Position numbers and translations under genes: made by a program. Below are positions 47,898 through 49,205 of a stretch of 49,205 nucleotides of DNA, piece by piece (positions within the stretch are counted from its first letter, which is position 1; every line of letters begins with the position of its first letter). The notes beneath the pieces are model-generated. The model was not told the DNA's origin. It saw nothing but the letters and a program-made list of their open reading frames with translations, and did not search any database. Source of the stretch: a virus; the IMG/VR virus record IMGVR_UViG_3300047202_000066, positions 1 through 49,205 of that record, one strand, 5' to 3'.

Positions 47898-48134
47898 TTA
47901 AAAGGGTAAATCATTTGGTTTTTCTGATGTCATTTGCTTATCGGTATTTTCCAATGGCTGAATGGTTCCAGACATAAACTTGCTGCCATTTTGTGCGGTC
48001 ATCACCCACAGGGCAATGTTATAAGTCATTCCTTCAAGGGTTAACCCACCCCGATAATCAGGGTACTTATCTTCTTTTTTTTGTGAATTTTTGAAGATCA
48101 AAATCCGTTTTTCTTCGACTTCTAATTTTTTCAT
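47898..48134 (-). CDS. Phage protein with SSB-like tail, 78 aa
   Basis: YPDYRGGLTLEGMTYNIALW ... NGSKFMSGTIQPLE gives a small OB/beta-like domain, followed by a linker and EKPNDLPF tail. It may act as a minimal SSB-type adaptor. 2 bases from the neighbour. Confidence 0.6.
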   Translation of the reverse strand: MKKLEVEEKRILIFKNSQKKEDKYPDYRGGLTLEGMTYNIALWVMTAQNGSKFMSGTIQPLENTDKQMTSEKPNDLPF

Positions 48135-48151
48135 TTTGTGCTATTTTTAAA

Positions 48152-48661
48152 TTATTCGTCAAGTGTTTGTTTTTGATGCTGCTGTAAAAAAGTGATGCAC
48201 TTTGCAGCCCGTTGCTGCGAGAATGTACTCATTTCGCTTTCAATTTGTTTGAGTTGAGGCTCTGGTAGTGTACAGGTGTGTATTAGGTTTTCAATCCATT
48301 TTGCCTGGTCATCGGTCATCATTTCATCTTGCTGTAAAATAGCATTTGCAACCTCTTCATAACTCGCTAAACTGGTATCTATTCCGATACCTAAAATTCC
48401 TAATGCCCGTCCAATTGCGGACGTTTCGCAGTTCTCAATAAAAGATGTTTTGTTTATGAAAGAGCTTCCCTCTCTTTCATAAGCATGTCCATTAGAGCGT
48501 TGTTTTCCTGTGTCATCTAAAATTACAGCTTTCATTACTACCCTTGCACCGTCCAGAGTGTGTATTTCAGTCTGAATCGTCCAGTCAGGATGTTGAATAT
48601 AAAATTCTTTTATCCGTTCATTTACCGGTACATAGTCTTTTCCTTTGAAATCAATTTTTTT
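48152..48661 (-). CDS. Rad52-like single-strand annealing protein
   Basis: 169 residues from ATG 48661 (or 48667). GKDYVPVNERIKEFY, DDTGKQRSNGHAYEREGSSF and ENCETSAIGRALGILGIGID are hallmarks of phage Rad52-type annealing proteins. The C-terminus (QLKQIESEMSTFSQQRAAKC) is helical and likely binds partners. It catalyses annealing of complementary single strands during phage recombination. Confidence 0.75.
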   Translation of the reverse strand, partial: KKIDFKGKDYVPVNERIKEFYIQHPDWTIQTEIHTLDGARVVMKAVILDDTGKQRSNGHAYEREGSSFINKTSFIENCETSAIGRALGILGIGIDTSLASYEEVANAILQQDEMMTDDQAKWIENLIHTCTLPEPQLKQIESEMSTFSQQRAAKCITFLQQHQKQTLDE

Positions 48662-48788
48662 CATTTTCATTTGGATTAAAGTGTATACAAACTCGATCAT
48701 CAGGATAAACGAAATGATCTGCATTTAAACAATGTCCCACATTTTCACAGCGTGGATTTATGAAATATTCACAATCTTTACATTTCAT
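48651..48788 (-). CDS. Cys-rich protein, 45 aa
   Basis: MKCKDCEYFINPRCENVGHC then LNADHFVYPDDRVCIHF: five Cys and three His, of the 'CKDCxxF' type. Its TGA overlaps the annealing-protein start. Possibly zinc or Fe-S binding. Confidence 0.65.
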   Translation of the reverse strand: MKCKDCEYFINPRCENVGHCLNADHFVYPDDRVCIHFNPNENEKN

Positions 48789-49039
48789 AGTTTACCCTCC
48801 GTTTCCCGACATGAAATAAAAATCGGTTTCGACTGCTCTTCGTATTTCAGCATCTCAATAACCTGATCGCCATAACGCCATGTATGATCGTCGAAAGTTA
48901 CTGAACACATCAGCAGGTATTCAGTTGAAATTTCCGGTATCTCTACAGCAGTTATATCATTTCCTTTTAAGGGGTGAAAATGGATATGCAGCACTTTTTT
49001 GTTACAAATCCGATCTCCGATTTTAATTGTTGGTTTCAT
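48785..49039 (-). CDS. Hypothetical protein, 84 aa
   Basis: MKPTIKIGDRICNKKVLHIH and IPEISTEYLLMCSVTFDDHT are beta-rich. The ATG overlaps the TGA (49036-49038) of the octapeptide-repeat frame, tying both ends of the window. Function unknown. Confidence 0.65.
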   Translation of the reverse strand: MKPTIKIGDRICNKKVLHIHFHPLKGNDITAVEIPEISTEYLLMCSVTFDDHTWRYGDQVIEMLKYEEQSKPIFISCRETEGKL

Positions 49040-49205
49040 AAAATTTTACAGTTTTGTTTGTTAATGATTACTGAAGACCCTGCATCCTGAATAGTGCAAT
49101 ACCATGCATCCTGAATAGTGCAATACCATGCATTCTGAATAGTGCAAGACCGTGCATTCTGAATAGTGCAAGACCATGCATCCTGAATAGTGCAAGACCG
49201 TGCAT
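49036..49205 (-). CDS. Octapeptide-repeat protein, C-terminal part (continues from window start)
   Basis: In the frame matching the window-start segment this reads ARSCTIQ DAWSCTIQ NARSCTIQ NAWYCTIQ DAWYCTIQ DAGSS, then VIINKQNCKIL and TGA at 49038-49036, overlapping the next ATG. Direct joining of 49205 to 1 leaves one unit 23 bases long and breaks the frame, so a base was lost at the cut. Confidence 0.7.
   Translation of the reverse strand, partial: ARSCTIQDAWSCTIQNARSCTIQNAWYCTIQDAWYCTIQDAGSSVIINKQNCKIL
49087..49205. repeat. 24-bp tandem repeats at right end
   Basis: Five units starting at 49087, 49111, 49135, 49159 and 49183, the last one 23 bases. They continue the left-end array (1-168), showing that window ends meet within one tandem array of at least 12 units. 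Confidence 0.95.

Overview
The window is the near-complete genome of a tailed phage (Caudoviricetes, siphovirus-like: portal, terminase, ClpP-type prohead protease, major capsid protein, 1468-residue tape measure). Both ends lie in the same 24-bp tandem repeat and one reading frame runs across the ends once a single missing base is allowed for, so the molecule is probably circular or circularly permuted. The host is very probably a Bacteroidota bacterium. The promoters fit TTTG-N19/20-TAnnTTTG, most starts lack a Shine-Dalgarno sequence, signal peptides end in ..SQ/..NAQ, and there are DUF4373-, DUF935- and GH16-like proteins. No integrase, DNA polymerase, helicase or primase was recognised.

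Layout: nearly everything is read on the minus strand, so the order in transcription runs from high to low coordinates. (1) 49.2-44.6 kb: early recombination and modification genes (Rad52-like annealing protein, two proteins with SSB-like DLPF tails, winged-helix protein, DNA methylase, a 211-residue possibly RAMP/Cas7-like protein and its 146-residue partner). A non-coding array of about 50 pentanucleotides follows. (2) 44.3-41 kb: HNH endonuclease, DUF4373 replication protein and many small Cys-rich or membrane proteins. (3) 41-34.8 kb: very small genes, three with one in-frame nonsense codon each, a stand-alone DnaA domain IV protein, a second DNA methylase, a GNAT/attC-like segment and NinG. 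(4) 34.7-13.3 kb: one strong promoter, then terS, terL, portal, head-tail joining genes, tail genes with a probable -1 frameshift in a tail chaperone, tape measure, tail tube, prohead protease/scaffold, decoration proteins and capsid. A three-gene plus-strand operon (16.6-17.2 kb) carries a putative regulator. (5) 13.2-5 kb: three structural-type proteins with Sec signal peptides, a TM/holin-like cluster, a GH16 lipoprotein, a phage-encoded tmRNA and an M15 endolysin. (6) 4.5-0 kb: a methyltransferase inserted beside a GH16 remnant, an HNH-like protein, small genes separated by a repeated hairpin, a pentapeptide-repeat protein and the end-spanning octapeptide-repeat protein.

Control logic visible in the sequence: two promoters, upstream of prohead protease and tail tube, share a 16-bp dyad operator placed just upstream of the -33 box, next to a divergent HTH-type gene. 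Several other promoters (terS, 6.2 kb and three structured leaders) are followed by a hairpin plus U-tract directly before the first gene, suggesting control by antitermination or attenuation. The most unusual element is a three-copy leader RNA (3.7, 43.8 and 44.2 kb). Each copy has a 19-20 nt strand at the transcript start that pairs with a strand inside a GNRA-hairpin-containing terminator domain, with G-U wobbles preserved.
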